NCBI GenBank assembly: GCA_021527695.1
Contig: JAKFAO010000006.1
Location: 558,001 to 622,000, forward strand
Length of the DNA: 64,000 nt
DNA from: Naematelia aurantialba
Taxonomy: Eukaryota > Basidiomycota > Tremellomycetes > Tremellales > Naemateliaceae
Reading direction: 5' to 3'
The position numbers and the translations under genes are program-made. Below are positions 12,401 through 23,379 of the stretch, in pieces. Position 1 is the first letter of the stretch, and every line of letters starts with the position of its first letter. The notes under the pieces are model-generated. The model worked only from the letters and a program-made list of their open reading frames with translations. It ran no database searches and was not told where the DNA came from.

Positions 12401-12823
12401 TGAGAGTCCTTGAGCGATCCGCCAACTTGCGAGGTGGAAGTGGATGACGAGAGCGGGAGCGAAGTATCGCTCTGAGACTCCGAGCGAGACAAGACATCGT
12501 CTACATCCTCCATGATGGAAAAACGAAATTCCTCATCCCATTCCGGATGCTGTCCGCCTCTTGGTTCTCGTCAGCAAGCCCTAGGGACGAGGCAGTAAGC
12601 GGCGACTAACCGCTTGATCGCTTTCGTCTTCTGCTTTTCGTCATTGATCGTCAGGGTGCAAAACGGGTCTTGTTTGCCGAATCGTGACTTGTTTGGCAGG
12701 TTACGCTGTAAAGCACGGCCGGCATTAGCTGAGCATACACAACGGAAGACGCGCAGGCTATGCCAAGCTCACCGCTTTGCCAACGACAACGATCAGAGTT
12801 CCCAGCTCCTTTGGCTCGGACAT
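9483..12823 (-). CDS. C2-domain, proline-rich cytokinesis protein (Fic1/Inn1-like)
   Basis: Ingression-type protein. Fic1/Inn1 proteins have an N-terminal C2 domain and a long PxxP-rich tail that binds SH3 domains of contractile-ring proteins during septum formation. Exons, reading leftward: 12823-12773, 12705-12611, 12559-12225, 12174-12104, 12057-10609 and 10553-9483, giving about 1023 aa. The C2 domain runs through GTLIVVVGKA, FGKQDPFCTL, QHPEWDEEFRF and KYSGEVYLELTFYSN. The rest is Pro/Gln/Ser-rich, with PTNPPTSSMPFS-type repeats and a GQGQ stretch, and ends in a conserved-looking PEGWKSTLPGQ. The last intron (10554-10608) has an atypical GTTCCT donor but restores the open frame. A further 51-nt in-frame segment near 11700-11755 has intron-like ends (GTGAAT..CAG) and may be removed. 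Assignment as the fungal ingression protein is by recalled family pattern. Confidence 0.8.
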
Positions 12824-13664
12824 GACGGTGCTGTGACCAAACTAGCAGACACGATGTTGGCGTGCTCAAGAAGGCCAATTGCTGTCACACGCTGTATATC
12901 CCTCGGAATGCCCGTTGAAATCGACGCCAAGCACGTTGTAGGGCGGTGCGGCGACAGACCGAGAACAGCGGCCAACAGCAAGCAGGCTACCTCGCGAGCA
13001 GTCTACGATATCGCCTAGAAGCGACACTTGCAGTGCGTCACAGGCTGGCAGTATAGGCGTCGTCTCCTCCGTCAAGAGTGTCGGTCTGTCAAATGTCCAA
13101 AGCAAACTCGAAGATCACCAACCAGCCTTTTGTGCGTTTGCCATAGTATTGCACTGCTTGGGACGCGTTCCCGGCTACGGGCGCCTATCATCCACGTCAC
13201 ATAGGCGCGCGTAGCCTCCAAAGACAGCCCCGCAAGCCTAACTCTGCATTTGAGCCCCGCCCTTCCGGGGACGTCTCGACACCACCCCGCCCTCTCTCTC
13301 TGGGCGATCATCTTTGTATCACATCCTGGGCTCACCATTGACTGTCAAGACTCTTTCACTGGCATCGAGGTCCATGTCCCGGTCGTAGAAAGCTCTGTTT
13401 GTCCCGGTACTTCCTTTATACATAGCAATGTCGCCTTGCTGACTCAGCCAAAGCACAACTCGCCTTGGCACCCCCATCTCCCTGACAGGTGAGTATCCCT
13501 TGTTTTGTCTCCTGCTTGTCTTATCCACTGGCCATGACCTCCATCTCTATTCCTGGGAATTGTGGCTGTACTGGGTGCTGAAAGCTCTGCAGAAAACACC
13601 TCACCACGCTGAGCGTCCACTCTCAACTGGCACCTCCCGCTCAAACAGACTCGTGCACACCAGT
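12824..13664. other. Divergent intergenic region
   Basis: About 840 bases between the starts of the Fic1-like and Mub1-like genes, presumably holding both promoters. I see no additional gene; the short open frames on both strands lack convincing composition. Confidence 0.5.
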
Positions 13665-16630
13665 ATGCGCGAGTCCAACTACAGCTTTCCCGCCCAGAAC
13701 AGAGCGGTAGTCCAGATCACTCACCTTCTGTATGATAGGCGAGGTAAGCAGCAATCTCACCGACTCTAGGCTCCTCAGTCGCCCCCACCCTGTTCCTTCT
13801 CGGTTCCCGCTGTTGTGCCACGCAATGTTTGGGGGGCGGGCGGGGCCGTACCTCGTTTCACCCAGTTCACCAGACCGCATCCCGGCTAATGCTAATGCCA
13901 TACACGTAGCCCTCGATACCAACAGTGCCCTTGCTCTTCTCAATAACCTCACCTCCCTCACATATCTCACGTCGACGTCTCCGCGCATCCGCGAGATTCT
14001 GACTCTCGACGGCGGTCTAGAACGGCTGCTGGATATCCTCCGCGAGTCCACACTTCCTCGAGAGCTCACAACGGCTCCAGACCTATGGGGATTCAACGGC
14101 CCGCCCACGGCAAGAGTCATCAATGTCGATCGTCAAATCTCCCTTCGCCACAGCCTAGCATTTCAATGTGTCGTCAACATCGGCGTACGAGGGAGCGAGG
14201 CAATACGGACTCGAGTTGTCCAAGCTGGCGCACTGGACTTGGTGGCTCAAATATTGGAAAGCTGGCTGAAGAACAAGGGCGTGCATATATTCGCGGGGCC
14301 GGTTGGAAGTCAGGTCGCCTTTGAGGCGATGGCTGCCGGACGACCATTACCTGGTTATGACCGGTCCCGACGCCCTCGTTCTGGCAGCACAAGAACCTCC
14401 ACAGCGACTCATACTCATACACACACCCACACTCATACGCCAAATGCGGTCGGTCCTGCTGTATCGGCAGAACTCGAGCCAGCGCCCACCGTCAGGGCGC
14501 TAGGGATCGCTGGCCTCGTATCGGCCTTTACGGGATACCGACCAGCAAGACAGAGCCAAACCCATACACCCGCGCCTCAGACCGACACTGATGTTGACAT
14601 GGCGGACGCCGAGCTCGACACAGATGGAGCGTCAACAGGCGCTGCGGATGATAGCATGGATCTGGACGAGCAGCCAGCTCCAGAGCAACCTGCAGCGTCG
14701 ACAACACCTCGTGCTGCCCAAAGCCTCTTACCCATGTCGATTCCATCTCGCCGCCCGGGGTCTAGAGACACGTTAAGCCAGGCGTCAAGCGCTGCCAATT
14801 CCTTCTCCGGGGATGATATCGCCGAGATCCCCAGAGCTGTTTCGGTCAACAGCTTTACTTCAGATTCGTCGAGGACCGCGGGCCCTTCGCGACCTGCCCC
14901 GCTCAACCTTGGAGTAGCGCGGATACCTCAGCTCGCAACAGACACCATCAGCAACCAATCGAGCCCGATGGGAACTCCGAGGAATGAGAATGGGGAAGAA
15001 GTCAGACAAGCAGGCAGACGAGGCACAATCGTTGGACGGCCGATCAATGTGAACCTGACTGTGCGGAATGAGCGACGGCGTGAGCAGACTGGCAGTGGCA
15101 CTTCGGATGGCGGAGAGGAGCTGGATCTGCCGACCGCGACTATCAACGCGGGCATCGCACAAGCGAATGCCCAGGCAATGGGAGGAGGGACGATCGTGCC
15201 TGGCGATCCGGCGCCTGGGACTGTGCCGCCAGTCGAGATCGTCGAAGACGTGACAGGACCCGAAGAACCGGATCCCGAGGTCATTGCTGCCGAGCAAGCG
15301 CGTCTTGATCTCGAGGCGGGTGCACCACCAGGTCAACCTGGTGCCGCGCAAACTCCTCGTGACCCGCCTACCGAGACTGCTGCTCCGCAACAAACTCTGT
15401 TGAATCGGGCGCCCGATAACCAAATCATCATAGCCAACGGTGCACCGCGTGGTTTTCAAGACCTCGGAAGCTACGTCGGTATCAGTTCGTTACTCAACCC
15501 CGAAGGCGACAAGTACTCGGACGACTCGATCCTGCTCGCTTTGCAGCTCCTCGCATATCTATCCAAATACCCACATGTCCGATCCGCCTTCCACCACCCC
15601 CGACGACCGATGCATCCCACTTTTGATTTGACAATCGACTACGTCAACAACCCTCTACCAGAACGGCCGCCCGCCTCGCAGACTCCCAACATCTTCTCCC
15701 TTGTCGAGCGGTTCACGTTCCGTCCTTCACCGTCAGACCCCATGATGATCCGTATCCCTCCCGAGATCCAGTACTGGGCAGGCGTGATTATGCGCAATGC
15801 TTGCAGGAAGGACGAGGCCGCAGGAGGGATCCGCCAGTGTGCGAATATGAGCTGCGGGAGGTGGGAGAGCTTTCCCCGGGAATTTGCGAAATGCCGAAGA
15901 TGCAGAAAAGCAAAGTACTGCAGCAAGGACTGTCAGAGTAAGGCGTGGTCAGAGGGACATCGTTTCTGGTAAGCATGCTAGCAGAACTTGATGCTTGAAT
16001 CGTCCTGACTTTGTCCCCAGGTGTAATGTGAGGAACGAGGTGGATCCGACTGCAGGCCCAGCGCCGCCTAGTGGACCGATGCCCCCTGGGAGTGGAGGAC
16101 CCGGTGCCGCAGGTGATGACGATGATGCTGAGTTCGACTCGCAAGCAGCACGGGCGCTTGCGGCTTTAACGCGCACCGCCAATGCCGCGCGAGCTCAATA
16201 TGTCCCTGCAGCCGGGGGGGCACGAGAAACGACGAGAACTGCTCCGACAGGTCCTGCTGAAGATCATGTCGCTCGTGCTGGGCTACTGCCTCTTGATTTT
16301 GAAAACGAGTTATTGGCTCGTATTCGACCTGGAGCTCTGGAGCCTCTTGCAGCGCGCATGGGGTTCGGTACCGCCAGTGCGACTCCACTTGCGAGGCTGG
16401 GGACGGCCTCGCCTCTTACTCCATCCCGCGAGCGGCGGTACGAACATAGTGAAGCTCAAGGGATGGAAGGGAGTGAAAGCCTCACGAGACTAGGAGCAAG
16501 ATCTGCGGCGTCGTCGGAGCCTGGTGGAGTCTCCTCTAGATCCACGGCACTTTCACAGGCACAGGCTGCCCAGGCTGCAGACATCATTCGACACGCAGCA
16601 GCACGGCACGCGAATGCGAGGACCACATAG
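13665..16630 (+). CDS. MYND-finger protein, Mub1/SamB family
   Basis: Mub1/SamB proteins act with a Ubr2-type ubiquitin ligase and control morphogenesis and proteasome-gene expression in fungi. Exons 13665-13743, 13910-15968 and 16021-16630 give 915 aa. The start MRESNYSF..VQITHLLYDRR was chosen because exon 1 splices in phase 1 to ALDTNSALALLNNL, as recalled for relatives. An ATG at 13732 would lose this segment. Residues about 27-180 form an Armadillo-like region. A long Ser/Pro/acidic linker includes a His-Thr dipeptide run encoded near 14410-14440. The MYND zinc finger near the C-terminus contains ECAKCRRCRKAKYCSKDCQ-type spacing (KCRRCRKAKYCS, DCQSKAW) and is split by the last intron within HRFWCN. 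The C-terminal 200 residues are Ala/Arg-rich. Confidence 0.85.
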
Positions 16631-16985
16631 GGGCGCTGGGATGCGGCAGGTATGCACCTCGTTGCTGCCATGCGGTGACGGGCAATGTAGGAGATGATTG
16701 TTGGAAGTGGGACGTATCGTGTGGCTGGGCAGGGCAGACCGGCTACGCGAGGGAGGAGCGGGGAGGAGGGCCAAGGGAGAAACGGGAGGACAAGGGAGAA
16801 GAGGCGGCAGAACGGGGCAGAGAGGGATTGTTTTCTGTTCCAGTGTCATGGTGGTTTTGCAGCATCTCATCGTTGTCTCTTGGCATGGCATCCTTGTACG
16901 TTGCTGAGCGGGGTCGAGCAGTCCCACGCACAGTCTGGCCATGACCATCCCGTAACACCCAGCAGCTATCCAGCAGTGGCGGCAT

Positions 16986-17036
16986 GAATCGGGATTCGCC
17001 ACCCGGTGGAGGTCACTAGGTTCAGCTGGAATCTTC
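16986..17036 (+). promoter_or_regulatory. Candidate heat-shock elements upstream of Hsp78
   Basis: Two GAA/TTC inverted motifs occur here: GAATCGGGATTC at 16986-16997 and GGAATCTTCC around 17028-17037, the latter being the nGAAnnTTCn arrangement bound by heat-shock factor. They lie about 40-90 bases upstream of a TATATA box in front of a heat-inducible chaperone gene. The motifs are seen in the sequence; HSF binding is inferred. Confidence 0.4.
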
Positions 17037-17073
17037 CGTGTTGTTGCCACCGTTTTTTTCTGCTCGAATCCTC

Positions 17074-17079
17074 TATATA
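17074..17079 (+). promoter_or_regulatory. TATA box of Hsp78 gene
   Basis: TATATA lies 83 bases upstream of the preferred ATG at 17157 and 41 bases upstream of an in-frame ATG at 17115. With initiation about 30 bases downstream of the TATA box, the 17115 ATG would have almost no leader, which favours 17157. Confidence 0.5.
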
Positions 17080-17156
17080 CCCACCCCCTGCTTCAGGCTG
17101 TCGCGTCTCTGCACTTGCTCTGCACATTTGCACGTACTCTGACACTCACAAGCACT

Positions 17157-20100
17157 ATGATAGCTCGCAAACACCTTATCCGGACTGGCCAGGTCGCCAC
17201 TCGACGCCGGCCTGTAACAGCACCCACTCGGCTCGCACCCCTACTCGCACATCCGTCTCTTCCAGTCGTTGCATCTTCCGCATCAGCACCCGCACCCTCA
17301 TCCGCTCACATTAGAAGCTATGCGACGCCGAATGGCCCGCCGCCTCCGCCTGGCGGATTCCCACCCGGTGGCTACGGTGGTGGCCCAGGTGGACCAGGCG
17401 GGTCAGGTGGGCCAGGGGGGTTTGGCGGTCCGGGGGGGTTTGGCGGCATGCGTTTCCCAGGCGGAATGACGCAACAGCAGCCCCAGAAAGGAGAGTATCT
17501 CAAGCAATACTCTCACGACTTGACCCAGCTCGCACGAGATGGGAAACTCGACCCGATCATAGGCCGGGACGAGGAGATTCGGCGCACGATACAGATCTTG
17601 TCGAGGCGGACAAAGTCGAATCCCGTCTTGCTGGGGTTTGCCGGCGTCGGCAAGACGGCCGTCTTGGAGGGGCTGGCGACGAGGATCGTCAACAAGGAGG
17701 TGCCCGAGGTGAGTACTCTACGTGATCTTGCATCTGTGCTCGCGGTGTTCGTCCATCGATGCACGGAAAAGCATCCGTCAAGGCTGTCGGTGGACGCTGT
17801 CGGTGCGGCGGCGTTGATGTCTGCTTCGGACGACGAAGCCGATTCCATGACGGACTATCGCTGACAGTCGTAGTCGCTGCACAACAAGCGGGTGCTGTCA
17901 ATCGACCTAGGGGCGCTGATGGCGGGGACGGGAGTGCGAGGGGAGTTTGAAACTCGTTTCAAGGGATTGTTGAAGGATATCGACGAGGAAGGGGGGAATG
18001 CTATCTGCTTTATCGATGAGCTGCACACGCTCTTTGTGAGTCCTCGATGCCTGAGCCCCTCACCACCCCTCCCTTTCCTGTCACATACAGGGAGAGACCG
18101 ACATAGACACACAATTCCATACACCCCCGGTTGACCCGCGTGAAGACAGCTGACGGCCTAGAACCTCGGCAAAGCAGAGGGATCGTTGGACGGAGGAAAC
18201 ATGATCAAGCCGGCACTTGCACGTGGACTCCAGCTGGTCGGCGCAACGACGCTGGACGAGTACAAAAAGACAATCGAAAAGGATCCAGCACTGCAGCGCC
18301 GCTTCCAGCCCGTGATGATCAACGAGCCCTCGGTCGAATCCACCATCTCCATCCTTCGCGGTCTGAAATCGCGCTTTGAAGTCCACTTTGGTGTGCAGAT
18401 TGCCGACTCTGCACTCGTCACGGCCGCACTCTACTCGGATCGGTACATACCTGATCGATACTTGCCCGACAAGGCCATCGACCTGGTCGACGAGGCGTCG
18501 TCCGCCCTCAAGCTCGCACAGGAGTCCCGGCCTGCCGTGCTCGAAACGCTGGATCGAGAGATCGTCACGCTGGAGATTGAACGAGAGTCATTGAAGAACG
18601 AGGAAGACCAGTTCTCCAAGAGCAGGCTGGAGAAGGTCGACGCCGAGTTGAGGGAGAAGAAGGCCGAGCAGGGCAGACTTAGTGATCTCTGGGCGCAAGA
18701 GAGGGAGAGAGTAGCAGGGTTGAAACACATCAAAGAGGTACGGTGCTTGGTACCTCCAATTAACAGAGCGCTGACGATGAGTAGCAAATAGAGCAGGCGC
18801 AGATCGACCTCGAGGCAGCACAGCGGAACGGAGACTTTGAAAAGGCTTCCCGCTTGCGATACTCGACCATCCCCCAGCTGCAGGCTCGGCTGCCCAAGCA
18901 GACCGACGCAGCGAACGATGACCCATCTGCGTCTGGCATGACCGTCAGAGACAGGGTCACGAGCGAGGACATTGCTGTTGTGTGAGTTGATGTGGACCGA
19001 GCGACTTGGCTAATGGACTTAGTGTGGCAAAGTCTACCGGTATCCCAGTCTCGAACCTGCTCAAGGGTGAACGGGAGCGCTTGACTCATGTAAGTGTCCC
19101 TGGCTGGTGTCGTAGGTGGATCGTAAAGCTGACGAACGCTAGATGGAGGATAGCCTGAAACAGCGTGTTGTGGGACAAGACGCGGTGGTGCACGCTGTTG
19201 CGAATGCAGTGCGACTCTCCCGAGCGGGCCTACAATCGCCATCCCGACCACTCGCGTCGTTTTTGTTCCTCGGACCTACTGGAGTCGGCAAGAGCGAGTT
19301 GACGAAAGCTTTGGCGGAATTCCTGTTCTCGGATGAACGCAGGGCACTGTGAGTCTCAAAGCAACGCAGTCACATCTTATCCTGAACAGAAGAACTGACG
19401 GCGTCGTAGGATTCAACTGAACATGTCTGAATTCCACGATCGGCACAACCTGTCACGCTTGATCGGGGCTACTCCCGGATATGTAGGCTACGAAGAGGGC
19501 GGGCAGTTGACCGAGGCGGTGCGGAGACGGCCTTATGCCGTGGTCGTGTTCGACGAGATTGAAAAGGCCCATCCGGTGAGTGACGCTTTGACGCCGCTGG
19601 TTCATGCACTGCTGGATGCTGACGCGTTGTGATAGGACGTGGCGAATATCCTCCTGCAGGTCCTCGACGAAGGTGTCCTGACGGACGGTCAAGGGCGGCA
19701 GATCAATTTCAAAAACACAATCATCTGCCTCACGTCCAACCTCGGCTCTGAAGCGCTGTACGAAGAAAACGGGACGCACCCAGACGGCAGCGTCACCGAC
19801 GTGGCCCGTGCCGAAGTGCTCAAGTCGGTGGGACGGTTCTTCCGGCCCGAACTCATCAACCGGCTCGACGAGCTGCTGGTGTTCAACAAGCTGCCGCGGT
19901 CGGCGATCCACGATATCGTCGCGCTGCGCGTGCGGGAGGTGCAGACGCGCTTGAGTCCACACCGGATCACGCTGGACGTGGAAGACGAGGCGATGCAGTG
20001 GCTCGCGGATAAAGGCTATTCAGACCATTACGGCGCCAGGCAGGTGCAAAGGGTCATCAAGGACAGGCTGTCGGCGGTGATTGCTGGGCGCATGCTGGAT

Positions 20101-20632
20101 GGGACTATCAAGTGAGTGGCTTCGGCCTGTGGCGCTTCCTCTCTTCCTCTCCTGTTTCTTCTCCGTCCTGGCTTCTCTATTCCTCAGCCTCTTCCGTCTC
20201 CCTGTTTACTCTCAGTCCTCTCTCGATTCCCTCCCCTTCCTTTCCTTTCCTTTCCTTTCCTTTCCTGTCCTTTCCTTTCCTTCCTTTTCCTTTCCTTCCC
20301 CTCCTTTTCCTTCCTTCCCTTCCTTTTCCTTCCTTCCCTGTTCTCTGGGTTCCACAGTGGCGAACATTTCACGTTCTTGATCACATAATCGACCGCGGCA
20401 GGAGGCTAACGCCCGCAGGGACGGAGAAATCATCCATGTAAGGCTCGAAAACGACGAGCTGGTCATCACCAGCGAGCCGGACCCCAGCATCCAGTCGATC
20501 GGCGATCTGGACTACAGACATTCAGAAAGCACAGGCGAGCCCAGGCCCGAGGCGCGACCGCTGGAGATCCTGGATGAGGCGGTGGACGAGGTGGAGGATG
20601 GGGAACCGACGGGGCGGAGGATCTTTGGGTGA
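17157..20632 (+). CDS. HSP78: Mitochondrial ClpB-type disaggregase Hsp78
   Basis: Hsp100/ClpB AAA+ chaperone that resolubilises aggregated proteins in the mitochondrial matrix together with Hsp70. Exons: 17157-17708, 17874-18035, 18162-18737, 18785-18981, 19023-19089, 19143-19348, 19410-19575, 19636-20111 and 20419-20632, giving 871 aa (885 from the 17115 ATG). The N-terminus is Arg-rich and lacks acidic residues, typical of a matrix presequence, followed by a Gly/Pro-rich linker. As in Hsp78, the ClpB N-domain is absent. AAA-1 has the Walker [10 protein letters not shown] and Walker [11 protein letters not shown] ClpB-type middle coiled coil follows (about residues 350-440). AAA-2 has GPTGVGKSE and FDEIEKAHP, and the D2 small domain contains [10 protein letters not shown]. 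The last intron holds a pyrimidine satellite. Conservation across every junction makes the model strong. Confidence 0.93.
20236..20345 (+). repeat. Pyrimidine-only CCTTT-type satellite in intron
   Basis: Nearly pure C/T stretch built from CCTTT, CCTTCC and CCTTTT units, inside the last intron (20112-20418) of the Hsp78 gene. Because it lies upstream of the acceptor, it could also act as an extended polypyrimidine tract. Confidence 0.9.
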
Positions 20633-21046
20633 TGCGGCCTGATGAGCGATGTTGAGCGACACGATGAGCGACACGATAAGCGGGGCACGATGAACGGACA
20701 CGATGTTGAGCGAGACGCGATGATGAACGGGACACGATCAGACCTTGTCCGCAGAGATCCGCCTAGCCAGGAGATGCTGCGCCGACAGGATCGAATCAAA
20801 GCGAGGACATTTGGCGTGATCTTGTCGGTGGCTGGTTCGTCTTCTGATGGTTATAGCGAGGTAAGGGGGTTGGAGATGTAGATGTATGTAGTTTCGCAAA
20901 GGACGTTGGATTGCATAGCATCGACATATCATGTTTCATGCACTGCTCTGAATAAATCGCTCAGAGGTCATACCCTCACGGCACAGTCTTTCGACGCTCA
21001 GTGACAGTGATGCCCGCCACCTCGCGGCGGTCACGAGACGGCCACT
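20633..21046. other. Convergent intergenic gap
   Basis: About 410 bases between the 3' ends of the Hsp78 and F-box genes. Imperfect direct repeats of GATGAGCGACACGAT type occur at about 20640-20735. No gene is seen. Confidence 0.5.
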
Positions 21047-22929
21047 TCAGAATATCCCTCGCCACTCCCTCTCAGGGACCACCACCTCCCCGCCCTGGCT
21101 GTTCTGTCTGACCCACGCGCCGAGTCCGATGCCCTTGCCCTTCAACTCGTGCACCAAGTCGGCGGACAACGGCGTATCGCCCAACACGCCCCATCGCCGC
21201 TGCACAATCTTGTCGAGGTGCAGCTCGTGCCCCGTCTCCCCGGGCTGGTTGGCGGGTAGGCTGATGACGTGAGACTGTGTTTCGCCCAGGATCAGCCCGT
21301 CTGATATGCCTTGTAATCTGTATCGGCGGATATTTATGCCTTCTTCCTGCTGGCGGATAGTTCTGCCTTCTTCCTGCTGGTGGACGAGTGTCGCAGCGTC
21401 CGCTCGATTCTCGGCGTCGTCTCTCCCGCTGAGAAACGGCGTGGCGCCGTCGCTGTCGCTGTCATTATTGATGGTTCCGGTCGCTGCCGAGAGGGGAAAC
21501 GTGATGCGCTGCAGGTTGGGTGCAGCGCTCAGCTGGGCGATGGTATGGTTTGACATCGGTTTCTCGAGCAGCGCAGACGCAGATGGCCGGGGAGAGGGAG
21601 ACAAGGACAGCGTCACAGAGGTCGAGGTCGATGGACCAGCCTGCCATGGTCGGCAAAGGCACGGGTGGCGGACCCGCTGGTTCTGGTTCTGGCCGGACAC
21701 GAATTCGGGGGACGCATGCGACGAGTGCACGGCCTCGTAGTGGAGGGACTTGAGATTCGGCAGGGGCGGGATCCTGATCGACTGCAGAGACGTCAGCACG
21801 AGTGGCAAATCTAGGCGGAACGGCGAGAAACAGGAGGAGAGTCAAACTACGAGGCAAGAGCGCCACTCACCTCGAGACTCCTTCCGTAACATCCTCGGTA
21901 AGCCGCAAATATCGTCAGGCTTTCGAGGGTCTCGAAACCCCCCTTATCCCAGTGGAGCGGGACGAGCTCGTCGATCGCCAGCACCGCGAGGCTTGGTAGG
22001 CACCGCAGCGTCTCCACAAGCTCCTCCCACCATGGGGCCGATTGTGTCCCGTCCTGCGCCTGGAGGCAGACGTCGGATAGGTGGAGGGCGCCGATGAGGC
22101 AGGTGATGAGGTTTGGGATGTAGGCTGGGAGGGTCGTTTGAATGTTGAGGGAGCGGAGGAGGGGTAGGCACGGCCAGGGGGGAAGAAGGGAAGAGAGGAG
22201 AGGTGCATGCGGGGTATATGGGGTGTGGGGTACATGGGAGACATGAGGTAGATGGGGTGCGTGATAGATGGGCGGGAGGTCAGAGACGGTCGTCGACGAG
22301 GGGCTTGAGAGGGTGAGATGCTGCAGGCTGGGAGAGGCCGCAAAGAGGACAGGACAGATGATGCTCCATTGATTCCCGATGGGGATGGATATCGACTCCA
22401 ATTTCGGCCACGACGCGACACTAGCGAAGCCAAGTAACAGTTCCGCCAACTCGACTTCTGAAAAGGCGGCGCTCCGCTCCCCTTCAGGCTCAATCACCAC
22501 CTTCCTAATGCCGTCGCTCACCAGCCTGAGGACGTCTACCCCCTCTGGGAGATTGCAAGGCCGTATCCATATCTTGAGCGTCCTTACCAGAGCTTGTCGT
22601 TCCGGCCTCTTGCGGAGAGCAAAGGCAAGGGCAGCCGTCTGGCGCTTGAGGGCTTGGGCGACGGCCAGTTCGGGGTGGTGCAGGGCTAGGGATCTGCCAG
22701 GTACTACTCGCGGGTCGCCGAGTAGCGGGGAGAACATATGCATGGTCTGGTGGTATGCCTGTATACGACGAAGAAGGCCAGTGAGGTCGACGTCGTGCCA
22801 TATCCGGGGCTCGGTGGCCAGCCGCAGGCTCTTGCAGGTGCGACACACGGCGAGGAGAGAGCTGGTGGTGAGGAACGAAACGAGGTGGCCAAGGACCTCG
22901 TCCGGCAAAGAGGTCAGAATACCCGTCAT
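21047..22929 (-). CDS. F-box protein
   Basis: Two exons, 22929-21871 and 21781-21047, give 597 aa. The N-terminus is an F-box: SLPDEVLGHLVSFLTTSSLL followed by CRTCKSLRLATEPRIWHDV, the usual Leu-Pro start and Trp near residue 45. F-box proteins bridge substrates to Skp1-Cullin ubiquitin ligases. Downstream there are Leu-rich segments spaced like degenerate leucine-rich repeats (SLQHLTLSS, LLRSLNIQTT, SLAVLAIDEL, LESLTIFAAY), which suggests an F-box/LRR layout. The C-terminal exon is polar and without a recognised domain. The substrate is unknown. The single 89-nt intron has GTGAGT and CAG ends and phase 0. Confidence 0.82.
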
Positions 22930-23379
22930 GGCCCACTGAATCTCTACTGTGGGCTTGTAGATGCTTCGGTACGCGTGCTGTGAGTATGAGGTCAGATGGT
23001 CAGGAGTCGTGCACGTCGAAAGTGAGCAGATCAGTGATGCTCGGCGATTGTGAAACGTCTTGATGTGAAAGGACCGGACTCTGTGTGTTTGTCAAGGAAG
23101 ACCCATTGTCTGTTATCAACGGACGTCACGGTCAAGCAGTCATCCTGTTCCCCTGTCGCGCCTCGACGCTCCAGCATCTCTTGTCAGACCAGCTAGCTAA
23201 GCTACTCGCTGTTGTTGGCACTTGGCTACTGTGTCTAAACATGCAAAATGCATCACGGCGGCGGCGATGTCCGCCTGCCGCTCTTGTCCGAAGGTTCCAC
23301 CCTTCCGCATTCTCCGGCATTGCCTCTGTCTCTCTCTTCTCTCTCAAACTGAGCAGCATCCCTCTTCCACTAGAACACC
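22930..23379. other. Divergent intergenic region
   Basis: About 450 bases between the starts of the F-box and carboxypeptidase genes. A CT-rich stretch at about 23300-23350 precedes the carboxypeptidase start. No gene is seen. Confidence 0.5.

Larger units (their letters stand above)
16631..17156. other. Intergenic gap with Hsp78 promoter
   Basis: About 525 bases between two genes on the + strand. The left half is purine-rich (GGAG/GAGG, about 16750-16830). The right half holds heat-shock-element-like GAA/TTC motifs and a TATA box for the Hsp78 gene. No gene is seen. Confidence 0.55.
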
